Shown: positions 54,356 to 64,000 of the stretch, one piece after another
Layout of the letters: every line of letters begins with the position of its first letter
How positions within the stretch are numbered: position 1 is the stretch's first letter
Source: Ianthella basta
Lineage: Eukaryota; Porifera; Demospongiae; Verongiida; Ianthellidae
Assembly: GCA_964019415.1 (NCBI GenBank)
Contig: OZ025870.1
Location: 10,233,733 to 10,297,732 of the forward strand
Length of the DNA stretch: 64,000 bases
Direction: 5' to 3'
Translations under genes and position numbers: made by a program
The notes under the pieces: model-generated
What the model was told of the DNA's origin: nothing
Database searches by the model: none
What the model saw: the letters and a program-made list of their open reading frames with translations, nothing else

Positions 54356-57300
54356 CACCTTTCTTCAGGTTTCGAGTAATAGAATTCATCTCAGAGCTCC
54401 TCAACTATAGAGGAAAGGGTGGTCTCCCTCACTACCTCAAGGACACTCACTCCTGGGCTTCTTCCATAATATTCCATCAACTAAATATCACTAGCGGTTT
54501 TGCTCTCTTCTTCATTGACATTGACCTGACAGACGCTGGTGTTGCTCATGTGGAGGATGTGGTTACAGGAGTGTTTGGGTACATTGCAATGCTGAAGGAC
54601 AGTGAGGATGATGAGTTGAATGCAGTGTGGGAGGGGCTGAAGGCACTGGACCAGATAAAGTTTGACTATGCACCGCCACCTTCTGGCTCTGTGTTCGAGA
54701 TCAGGTGAGCTTTGTGCATGTATACACATAAATCCAATCAAATATAAAGAATTCCATATATATATAGGAATGTGCACAATGTCTTTTTCCACATAATATT
54801 GTGAAGTGCATGTTAAAATTGGCTTCATGCTGTCTGCATTTCTTCTTTTGCCTTCTGCATGATCAGTTTCCTCAATCTTTCCATTCTTTGCTTAAATTAC
54901 TGCAATTACTAATTACTAAAAAAAATTACTACTTAATTTTCTGCACTTTGGTCATACTCTGTGCTCACTTCTCTTTCCACCAGTGACCTAGCAGCAAAAA
55001 TGCGGACAGTCAAGGACCCTGCAGACTTTCTCTCTCCTCCCCAGCGGTCTATATGGGATATCACACAAGTCAGAAGTTTCCTCAGTTACCTCACACCGGA
55101 CAATAGCAACATTCTTTTTGCAAAACCTGACCTTTTATACAGCAACGAGACCACACCTCTAAGTATCCATGGCGACTGCACCCAACCAGGAACAGCCCGA
55201 CACAACTTCAACGTGTCCACAGCTGATTTATATGAGCCCTACTATGGCACTCTGTATGCCCTGTATTGCACTGACCCAGAGCTGATCAAGAAGTGGGAAG
55301 ATCCTGACATTCCCAAGGGCACTTTCTTCTTGCCTGAGTTTCAAAGGTACGCACCTCACGACCTCACCCTTCTACCCCTACCGGAGGATCATAGCAAAAC
55401 ACCTCATTTGGTACTTGATAATCTAAATGGTAAGTGCACATCTAAAAATTTATGTATTATTATATGCATGACGTCGACAATATAATATAGGTATTGGCTG
55501 AACTGTAATTGTACAATTGCCAATTTTTCAGCCACACCTGAAACATACAGTAGTTCCATTTAATAGATTATAGACTTTTTTGGAACATAAGAAACAATAA
55601 TACAGTGGAACTGTCTAAGATGGTCACAGTATTAGGCAGCCTCCTCTCTAAAACAGCCATGCAGCCTCCCTGGCCCCAAATAGCACTATATAAGACATTG
55701 TAATCTACCACTGTAGGGCAACCACCTCTCTATAAAGGTCAGTTAGAACTGGCCCACAAGTGGCTGTCATAGACAGGTTCCACTGTATTGCATATTCATG
55801 ATCAATTCTTGATGTGCCTGCAATTATCTTTTTACATTGCCAGTTGTGTAGCTTAGAATTTTAATCTTTGTTATGCATGCACACTTTCCCTTACTTCTCT
55901 CCTCAAGGCTACCGAGTGTGGTGGATGCAGGACTACCAGTTCAGAGACCCTGTTGTGATTGTCAAGTGTCAGGCGTACACAGGAGCAGTGGCAGCGACAG
56001 TGAAGGACCAAGGTGTGTGTGTGTGTGTGGACAATAGAGGTATTGTATGAGAACACTTGCCTTATTGCATACCATTACAATACCAGATACATGCAAAATG
56101 TGTGATTACTCCTAATTCCAGTTCTCTAGCTTGATCAAACATCTGCAAGGTTTCAGAGCATCTGGTCGAAATGTTTCAAACTCCTGTTTGTTCAAGTTGG
56201 TAATTTGAGAACTAACTCCTTGCTCATGTCTACAACAGCTGAGAAGCCCTCACTTCAGTATGTGATATCATTTCTTCATTAAACCAGCTATGTTTGCTCG
56301 TGAACAAAAGCTATATAATTGCTTTCAATGCCATTAATGCTATAGAAAGGTGTGCTTTGATATTCAAGCAAGTTACACTCAACAGCTAGATACACAAAGC
56401 ACATCTGAGCAAACTAATGAGATGTGAAAGTTGTTTGTGCAGCCTCAGAACTACTATGGATCCCAAGATAAGATTCCAAGTAGCCCCCACCCACCCCACC
56501 CTATCCTTTCACTCCACTGCCACTTGTCCCTTCTGATTGCATTTGCAATACATAATGCTATAATTATGTTTTGTGTATGTTCTTTTTTCTCTCCTGCAGC
56601 CCTGTCCCAAGTGTTTGTCGACTATGTGTATGAACTACTGAATGAGGTGACTGATGTAGCCGCAGATGCATCATATAGAGTGTACTTTAACCTCTTGCCA
56701 AGCGGCCTCACCCTTCAGTTCTCTGGTTACAGTGACCCAGAGGTGTTAATGAGATTCATGAAGGAGGTGCTGAGTGGTAAGAGATTGAAATGCCATATCT
56801 ATAGTATTAGTGCATGGCTTTAAATGACATGCTACTGTTATATTTAATATGTACTGGAGCCCAACGTAAATGATCATGAAAATTGTATACGCATGACTTG
56901 TGCATAAATTTACAGTTACTGTATTTGAAGTTCACCGCACTTGTATGCTTAATACAGCACTATTACGTCTAACTGTGTATGCAGAGGTATCTGATAGATC
57001 AGCTGCTTCCTTCAAAGTCAACATAGACACCCTAGGACTAGCTTACCGACGAGTGGTGAACATCCTGAGGAACTACCTGACCACTGCATCACCCTACAAC
57101 CTTGCATCAGAGCTAATGAGGTGAGGCTCTGAACATGAATTCTGTGCACTGCCACTTCTGGAAGTATATGGAGTGTTTTACTCTCACATATCTTTATAAT
57201 AAAACTAGCAAAAGTCAACCAGTGTGCCTGCATAATTCAATTGTAGTTTCTACACGAGAGAAAACTTGACAAAATTTGCTTCTACTTCTCTGTTTTTTCT

Positions 57301-59791
57301 CCTTAGAGTGATGCTGCTGGACCCACATTATTCACGCGCAGAGGTGTTTGCGGTACTGGACAATGTCACTGTGGACGATTTACCAACTGCTTTGGCTCAT
57401 TATATGGATGATGTCATAGTTTCCATTTCCAGACTGGAGTGCTATGTAACCGGGAATGTGAACCAAAATGGGGTGAGCAATATAAATATACGACTCCTTT
57501 GATGATACATCTAACTATACGTGCAAATTATAATTATAGTTATACGTAAATAATTTATTTTGAAGAAGAATATTATAATAATTATAAATTTCTTATGCAC
57601 TCACTGTACTGTGCACCTGCACATGGCCTTTCTCCTATTTTATTTCAGTGTACCCTCTCTTCCTAGCCTTAGTACATACATATTTCCTTTTTAAAAATTA
57701 TGGCTTTGCATGGAAATATTCTTATTTGCACTGTACTAATACATACATACGTACAAATATACCATTAGACATGAGAAGCTTGATTTATACAATTGCATTG
57801 CCTTGTGTCTAGCACAGAAATAATCTTGTGTGTGACAATGTGTTGAGCTATGCAACATCTGCATTCATCAGTATAATTATTGAATGTGCTGCTCGTCTAC
57901 TTGCCCTCAGGCCATTGAGTACTCTAAAGCAATCCGTGAGGCGTTGCTGCAGAACTCCACTTCTAAAGTGAGTCAAGAGGAGGGAGTGAGGGTGGTCAAA
58001 ATGAAGCAAGGCACCACAGCACTTGTAACAAGGACTCTTAATCCAGAGGTGGATGACAACTCAGCCATCGTGGTGGTGAAAGAAGTACGTAAGCATGTGG
58101 TATATCACAGACACTGTCTACAATACGTATCGTACTAGTCCAGTGATGAACCAAATTTGCTAGTACCAAAACATAGATTGGATAACTTTATGTTGATTGT
58201 AAAGGACTTAGGTAAACACCTTAATTTCCTATAGATGCATGTATGTATATGTGTGTAGCCCTTTAAATCCCTTGCCACTTTTTTCTTATTTCACTCTGCC
58301 ACTTGTATAAGCCCCACACCCATGCATCTGCTTTCTCGGGTATCTCCCTTCACTCCTCCTTACTCCACTAAATTGCTTAATCAACATCTTTTCCTTCCTC
58401 CAGTCACTTTTCTCCTCTGTTCATCCTCCTCCTCAATTGTAGGTTGGTCCCTTGTGTGATGTTATCACTGACCCTAAAGATGGCTCCCCTGTGACCTGTA
58501 GTGAGGAGTCTCTGGAGAACACAGTGTACTCTAACGTACTAAACCTGATTATGCCGGTAAGTGAGGACACATGGAACTATAGCTAGGGGACTTGTCATGC
58601 ACACGCACGCATGCACGCACATATGAATGCACATGTACATGCACATGCATGCAACTTCATTTTCAAATTATGACAGTGCACGAATGCTGTATAAAAGGCC
58701 ACTCCCACGAATATTGTACATAGACATTGAGCCCATGCTCTAATTATGTTCTCTTAGCCAAAACTTCCAATAGGCAAGAATCATAGAGATCAACCCAATT
58801 AACAGCACTGCAACCAAGATTGGCTGTGTAACAACATCTGAATGTATGAATCAATCTTAAACTAATGGCATTGGCTGGGTTATTCATCACTATGTGGAGC
58901 TAGTGATGCATACCTTCAAATTCTCATTCACTTGGTCTGTACTATATGTCTGTAGCAACAGGTATTATGAGATACGTACGTGTAACAGAAGCGCATAATG
59001 AGTATAAGACAGCCTGGCAGACCGGTTCGCCGACAGAAGACTATTCCACTGCACACAGCCTGCATGTACCATTCTAAAAGTAGCGCCCCAACTGTGGGAA
59101 ATTAAGTATCGCAAATGCAATTATTTGCGTAAGCACATCCCTCTCCTACCCTTTCCATTTTTGCATTATGTGCTCCTCTTGCTTATTATAAATTAGCAAT
59201 TACCACATCACAATGAATCTTCCTGCTTGTCCATCCTTTCTGTAGAGTGCCTGTTCTACTACACTTAGGACGCAGGAGCAACTGGGACATGATGTTTTCT
59301 GCGGCACCTTTACACTTGAAAATTTGGTAACCACCCTATTCTTTGTAGTTCAAAGCTCCTTCAGAGGTCCTCCTTACCTTCTTGATCGTATCAACAACTT
59401 CACAGTCACCTATCTTACGTCTGAGCTAAGTAATGCATTCTTTGAGCAAGGTTTGGAAGCGTACAAGGTTCAATTAAAAGCACAGGACAGAACTCTTCAA
59501 GAACAGGTGAATAGACTGTGGATACAAATTCACAACCAGCATTACGAATTCAATCGCAGAGAGGTCCTGCTGAATATGATAGAGCGTGTAACCTACAAAC
59601 AATTTGTTGACTTCTACAAAGCATACGTTCTGGGAAATTTGAACAAAGGAGGCCAGACAAGTGTTAAGGAGCTGTTTGTTGGCACTTTTAGTGCTAAGGT
59701 TGCCAATGTTACCTTTGATGTACCTCGGCAGGTAGAAGAACAAGACCAGTACGAGTCAGTGAGAGAGTTCAAGAAGTCAGCCGTGTACTGA
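51730..59791 (+). CDS. Insulysin-like M16A pseudoprotease, copy 3 (zinc site lost)
   Basis: Exons: 51730-52315, 53011-53101, 53899-54119, 54369-54704, 54984-55429, 55908-56012, 56600-56776, 56985-57120, 57307-57472, 57911-58084, 58443-58556, 59246-59791 (TGA). The frame is open throughout. A Trp-to-stop change removes the last three residues present in copies 1 and 2. HFCEH is HLCAN (51987-52001), as in copy 2. The third zinc ligand is Gln (52230-52232), different from copy 2. The Y831-type Tyr is His (59288-59290). The edge strand that holds substrate in IDE (human N139-A140-F141; NAY in copy 1) is FRL here. The protein should fold as an M16 clam-shell but lack zinc. The gene probably begins at Ig module D (42777). 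Confidence 0.87.
52600..52842. mobile_element. MITE-like element in intron A/B, copy 3
   Basis: Ends AAGGTAAACCGG and CCCAGTTAACTTG; counterpart of 4899-5140, without the hairpin insert of copy 2. Confidence 0.6.
53238..53607 (-). mobile_element. TIR-bounded element with an RT-associated domain remnant, copy 3
   Basis: Counterpart of 5532-5912. The minus strand reads TEIEIMTCPDMYASFP, AMAEQRKQAKYAEL and CGPVALKFLHEPGH. The ends are GGCCTTAATTGTTCCCATC and its complement. Confidence 0.6.
54253..54353. repeat. (CA)n microsatellite beside exon D acceptor, copy 3
   Basis: Pure CA run ending 15 bases before the acceptor at 54368. Confidence 0.95.
55603..55785. mobile_element. MITE with CAGTGGAAC ends, copy 3
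   Basis: Same intron and TA flanks as 8061-8244. Confidence 0.65.
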
Positions 59792-60597
59792 GATCAGTAG
59801 TACAGTTAATGTTGAATGTAGCGCTGCATTTAACACAAAAGAAAAATACTAGCTGTAGAACTTTAACATAGTCTGTAGTCTGACCTTCAGCTTCATTGAT
59901 AACTCTTTGTGCAGTTGTAGTTAGTTATGCACACCATATGAAGGGACATTATACGTAGTGTTGTGCTTTATAGCTATATAGGCCAAGGACATACTGTGTG
60001 ATGCTGATTATAGCTGAATAGTATGGTGGATATACTTGCAATTGTGTATTCTGCATGCTTGACGCATTAACCAAGAAAGACAATTGATCAATATATATTA
60101 TATGCATCAGATCTGTTAACTGTATAAGCGTGTAGTTGTTCCTTTTAATTATAAGTTTTTATAGACAAATGCTCTCGCTCTCCGGAGTGCATAATTTCCG
60201 GAAAAACTACGGAGATGAACAATTAAAGAATATCGATTATAGTCCAAGTACCATTTTACTAGATCAGTGAGGGTGGGTCGTTGAGCAGCAATGCCTCAAT
60301 ACCAGCCCCTCCAAGTGTTTACAGAGTCAGACTCGGACGACGACTAGGACGAAGATGACTCCTTTGTGTTGAACTACTCTTCTAGACGACCAAAAAGACT
60401 TTGCCATTGTTCTAAGAATTAAATGGCTCATTCACAAGTGTGTCCATGGTGCTACACACCCTGCTATGATTCAGAGAATGTCCCTGTGTTGCCACTGTTG
60501 TTTGGAAGCCTTTAAAGGAGACTGGCCCATGAGTAATTTGCATTCCATATAAAGTAGAGAAACAAGGGTGTGTAAATATGTTTCCTCCAAAAACAAG
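59792..60597. other. Copy 3 3' flank and the unexplained acidic-ORF block
   Basis: Matches 35913-36680 throughout, including the ATG (60291) and conserved early TAG of the MPQYQPLQVF block. The ATTAAA present after copies 1 and 2 is changed here (ATTTAA). Confidence 0.5.
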
Positions 60598-60755
60598 GGA
60601 AGATGTAGGGATGGTGCAGTGTGTACCTGCAAGGTATGGCAAAACCACCTGGCGGAAAAACCGTAGGAACAAGTTGGAGGGCCGGTCCATGCAAAACCCA
60701 GATCATTAACATGTGCTGACTTTGAATATGTTTTCACCGTCCCTACATCTGCCAA
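60598..60755. repeat. Reversed minisatellite-bearing element
   Basis: Counterpart of 36689-36843. Confidence 0.6.
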
Positions 60756-60956
60756 CGTTTTGCTGCACCTCCTACTACTGCATGCCCATTCCAGCCCTTC
60801 AGTTTCCCCTTTATATACACCCACAGGTACAGCCTTACAACTTTCCCATATTTCTGCTTTGTTGCATGTGCTCTGTACACTAGTAATTTGTCCTTGCAAA
60901 TTGCTTGCTACTCAATCTACTTTGCTGTGCTCTAGAATCTAGGCCCTCCTGCTCCT

Positions 60957-61519
60957 TCATGCAACCCATTACGTATTTCGATGTAACAGCTAGCTGCAAA
61001 ACCCATATTCTTTGGATTCATCACTTATGTAGCTATGCATCTGAATCCACCTTAGACCCTGGAAAACCACCCAGCTCAGCTATTAGTACATGTTATTGCT
61101 TACCACTGCTCTTCACTACAGTGCTGCCTGCAAACCGGTGCACCCACTTTCGGGCCCTCTCTGTTTGGCTCTACACTGTAAAAACAGTGGTGGTTTCAGG
61201 CCATGGTCACCAGTGGTGGTTCTCGGGGACAAGCAGTGGTTTCAAACAACCAATATAACACCTTCAGTCCCTGAGAAACACCAATTCCTGGCTATCCAGG
61301 CCTTCCTCATTAGCGCATCAGTCATGTTCATAGATGTATGCATGCAGCATGGTGGTACAGCGGATTTATGGAACCTTACAACAGTTCCCATACCTGGGTA
61401 GTCGTTACCTAGGATACGGACAGGGTGATATATAATAGGTGTGTACAGTACCAGACAGTATCCTAGGTAACGACTACCCAGGTATGGGAACTGTTGCAAG
61501 GTTGCATAAATCCGCTGTA
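60957..61519. repeat. Duplicated intergenic block and 164-base foldback
   Basis: 60957-61355 repeats the 37048 block with the same truncated foldback. 61356-61519 is a full 164-base foldback ending CATAAATCCGCTGTA. Confidence 0.7.
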
Positions 61520-61680
61520 CATATGTACATGGGAACATGTAGCTGGAATGGGCATAGGCATGCAATAGGATAGTCTCTTGTGGCAACCCTTGTTATGGCA
61601 CACTTACATGTACAATTGCACTATAATACACAGGTGGAGAAACAGGATGGTAGCAAGACTGCAAGCACTGCAAAATGTTG

Positions 61681-61890
61681 GCAGATGTAGGGATGGTGAA
61701 AACATATTCAAAGTCAGCACATGTTAATGACCTGGGTTTTGCATGCATGGACTAGCCCTTCTCCTTGTTGCATGGACCGGCCGGCCCCCCTCTTTGCGTG
61801 GACTGGCCCTCCTCCTTGTTCCTACGGTTTTTCTGCCAGGTGGTCTTGCCATACCTTGCAGGTACACACTGCACCATCCCTACATCTGCC
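61681..61890. repeat. Minisatellite-bearing inverted-end element
   Basis: GCAGATGTAGGGATGGTG ... CACCATCCCTACATCTGCC, with about three GC-rich units. Confidence 0.6.
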
Positions 61891-62079
61891 CTTGTTTTTG
61901 GAGGAAACACTTATACACACCCTTTGTTCCTGAAATTTAAATCCATACATCCGGGGTGTGTTGATGGTTGCTTAGCACAAGTTTATGGCTAGGCACTAGC
62001 ACGTATAAAGCTAAGCTTTGTGTACTTCATATACAGGATGCATGTGATACGGAATCATACTGCTCTACACCCTACCTAC

Positions 62080-62282
62080 CTTGGAGACGTTGCGAAAAGC
62101 AACAGCCTTTCCTCTGCAAACAAGCTCGAGTTGTGCACATTCTGTAAGACACAATTCAGAATAGTAAGGATGTTACTCAGGTAATAGGGCACACTGGGAC
62201 TCCCTGAAGCCTTCCGCTTGCTTGGGGAGTCGTACAGCTCGTCATCACTGAGTGGCTCAGAACCTACTTCTACGGCTGCCAT
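62080..62282 (-). pseudogene. FAN1-like 5' fragment E (exon 1 only)
   Basis: 62282 down to 62080 reads MAAVEVGSEPLSDDELYDSP and VPYYLSNILTILNCVLQNV, then shifts frame near 62095, where bases of the LLRNFSDLQ end are lost. There is no exon 2. TGACGTCA lies at 62288-62295. It pairs with fragment C as the product of the same block duplication. Confidence 0.7.
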
Positions 62283-62574
62283 TGTGATGACGTCACCAGA
62301 CACATATAGTCATCAGTCGCCCACACTATAGCTAATATTACACTCACTGTACAGTATAAAACTGTCCCAAGCACAAGCTTGTGTCCAAGGATCGAGGGAG
62401 CAGTTGTTGCACAAGTCTGCTATGAAATTAATTATGTTAGAATACCGTTATGCAAACCTCACCTAACTTCCTGTTTGCACTATATATATAGAATCACAAA
62501 ATCATCACAAGCAGCAGCTCTCCGAAATTCAGAGTGTTCAGTGAAGCGTTGAGAGTGAAGAGAAGAGGTGAAAG

Positions 62575-63020
62575 GTAACTTTCATTTCTTCTTCTATGCT
62601 TACTCTGCCTTGGTAAGAAGAGCAGTTGTAGAATGCATCTAGTAATTGTTAATTTGTTTGTTACCGCCTGCTGCAGCGACGGAGCGACACTTATCCCCCA
62701 TTTCCTTCTCCCCTCTTCCCTTCCACCTCTATCCAGCACTCTCTGTAGCTACGCTACTAAGGCATGTGTGTTGAGTTTCCATGCGGCTGGTAAGCAGGAA
62801 CAACGCACTGTGTTCAAAGGTTTCCCGCTTGACGAGAACGCTACAGTTTCGGTACCGCCACGGAACAGAAACTGATCTGTGTCTGCAACGAAACTACAAC
62901 CCCCTCTCCAATGCATTGGTTAGATAGGAATGGCAAGGTGATTCCCAAACTAAAGAAGGCGGTCTACTACAGGCTGGATCACAAGCTTAAGAGGAAGAAG
63001 TCAGGGACAGCTGTTCAACT
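62575..63020 (+). pseudogene. Signal peptide - Ig module E (broken)
   Basis: The first exon has lost its ATG: the sequence before FHFFFYAYSA-type text is replaced by GAGAGTGAAGAGAAGAGG. Its donor is kept at 62612. Exon 2 starts at 62737, carries the same one-base loss as module C, continues through the Trp region (MHWLDRNGKV in the original frame) and ends at about 63020, where repeat sequence joins. The second Ig Cys and the linker exon are missing. Confidence 0.65.
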
Positions 63021-63180
63021 CAAGTTCAAATGAACTCCCTATATCCAGGATGTAAATGGCTTATACAGTGTACAGAGTGCAGTTATACATGCGCCATGGT
63101 GCACACTAGACTGCAATTTCTGGCTATTCAGGCTTTCCTCATTAGCGCTTCAGTCGTATACATGGATGTATGCATGGTGG

Positions 63181-63344
63181 TACAGCGGATCTATGCAACC
63201 TTACAACAGTTCCCATACCTGTGTAGTCGTTACCTAGGATACGAACAGGGTGACATATAATAGGTGTGTACAGTACCAGACAGTATCCTAGGTAACGACT
63301 ACCCAGGTATGGGAACTGTTGCAAGGTTGCATAAATTCACTGTA
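63181..63344. repeat. Foldback element, 164 bases (last copy)
   Basis: Ends TACAGCGGATCTATG and CATAAATTCACTGTA, with the same loop as the other copies. Confidence 0.8.
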
Positions 63345-63487
63345 CATCTGTACACGGGAACATGTAGCTGGAATGGGCATATGCATGCAATAGAATAGTC
63401 TCCTGTGGCAACCCTTGTTATTGCACACTCTAATATGCAGGCGGAGAAACAGGATGGTAGCAAGACTGCGAGTGCAGCAAAATGTTG

Positions 63488-63759
63488 GCAGATGTAGGGA
63501 TGGTGAAAAAGTCAGCGCATGTAATGACCTGGGTTTTGCATGGACCGGCCCTCCTCCTTGTTGCATGGACCGACTGGCCCCCCCTCTTTGCATGGACCGG
63601 CCCTCCTCCTTGTTGCATGGACCGGCCCTCCTCCTTGTTGCATGGACCAGCTGACCCCCTTCTTTGCATGGACCGGCCCTCCACCTTGTTCCTACAGATT
63701 TACGCCAGGTGGTTTTGCCATACCTTGCAGGTACACACTGCACTTTCCCTACATCTGCC
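63488..63759. repeat. Minisatellite-bearing element, expanded
   Basis: About six tandem units of GCATGGACCGGCCCTCCTCC type lie between the inverted ends, the largest number among the copies in the window. Confidence 0.75.
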
Positions 63760-63830
63760 CTTGTTTTTGGAGGAACCATTTATACACACCCTTTGTTCCT
63801 TGATTTTAATCCATACATCTGGGGTGAGCT

Positions 63831-64000
63831 CACTGTTAAAAATATGGTGTGCCTGTCACACCACTCAGTGCTCACACCAAGGGTGTGATCAGTCACACTA
63901 TTACTTTATTGTGACGTTCACACTGACACCAGTATCCACACTGTTGCCACATCATTTCTGATAGAGACTTTGGAGTAATTCATATGCAAATATGAGGGTT
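63831..64000. mobile_element. Left end of a CACTGTTAAAAA DNA transposon, cut by the window edge
   Basis: Matches 40055-40224 almost base for base and sits at the matching place after a minisatellite-bearing element, so it was probably duplicated together with its surroundings. Confidence 0.7.

Overview
The window looks like animal nuclear DNA: AT-rich, many-intron genes with GT-AG splice sites, (CA)n microsatellites, LINE and RTE-type retrotransposon remains, hAT and MITE-like DNA elements. The short introns, the frequent GCATGC and TAATTATA words, and secreted Ig modules beside a FAN1 fragment suggest a marine invertebrate, perhaps a demosponge. That placement is inference; no marker gene fixes it.

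The backbone is a tandem array of three insulysin-type (M16A, insulin-degrading-enzyme family) metallopeptidase genes, all on the + strand. Their twelve core exons lie at 4016-12657 (copy 1), 22520-35912 (copy 2) and 51730-59791 (copy 3). All twelve exons can be placed in each copy with the same intron phases. All three reading frames are open over about 1,035 residues. Copy 1 keeps the zinc site (HFCEH plus the distant Glu) and the C-terminal Tyr of the family. Copies 2 and 3 have lost these: HFCEH is HLCAN, the third ligand is Gly or Gln, and the Tyr is His. They look like two expressed pseudoproteases next to one competent enzyme.

Between the peptidase cores lie five copies of a small module with a signal-peptide exon, one Ig-domain exon and a Ser/Pro linker exon. 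The two intact modules (19644-20361 and 42777-43491) are the ones nearest upstream of cores 2 and 3. Their last splice phase matches the first core exon exactly. The simplest reading is one gene: signal peptide - Ig domain - Ser/Pro linker - M16 peptidase, about 1,200 residues and secreted. The matching module for copy 1 would lie left of the window. The other three Ig modules (15.6, 38.6 and 62.6 kb) are broken.

Each Ig module starts about 260-290 bases head-to-head from a minus-strand fragment holding the first one or two exons of a FAN1-like nuclease gene, all decayed. The shared gap holds ATF/CREB-like TGACGTCA sites and a TATA-like box, so the peptidase genes may use a promoter that once served FAN1 in the other direction.

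The rest is repeats: three copies of a decayed reverse-transcriptase LINE fragment in the long intron before the core; a roughly 3-kb minus-strand RTE-like element in an intron of copy 2 with an 11-base target duplication; a relic hAT element with 8-base target duplications; and many foldback or MITE-like elements, minisatellites and CA tracts. Many repeats sit at matching positions in the duplicated blocks, and a few are private to one copy, which helps order the duplications (copies 2 and 3 share the dead-site ancestor).
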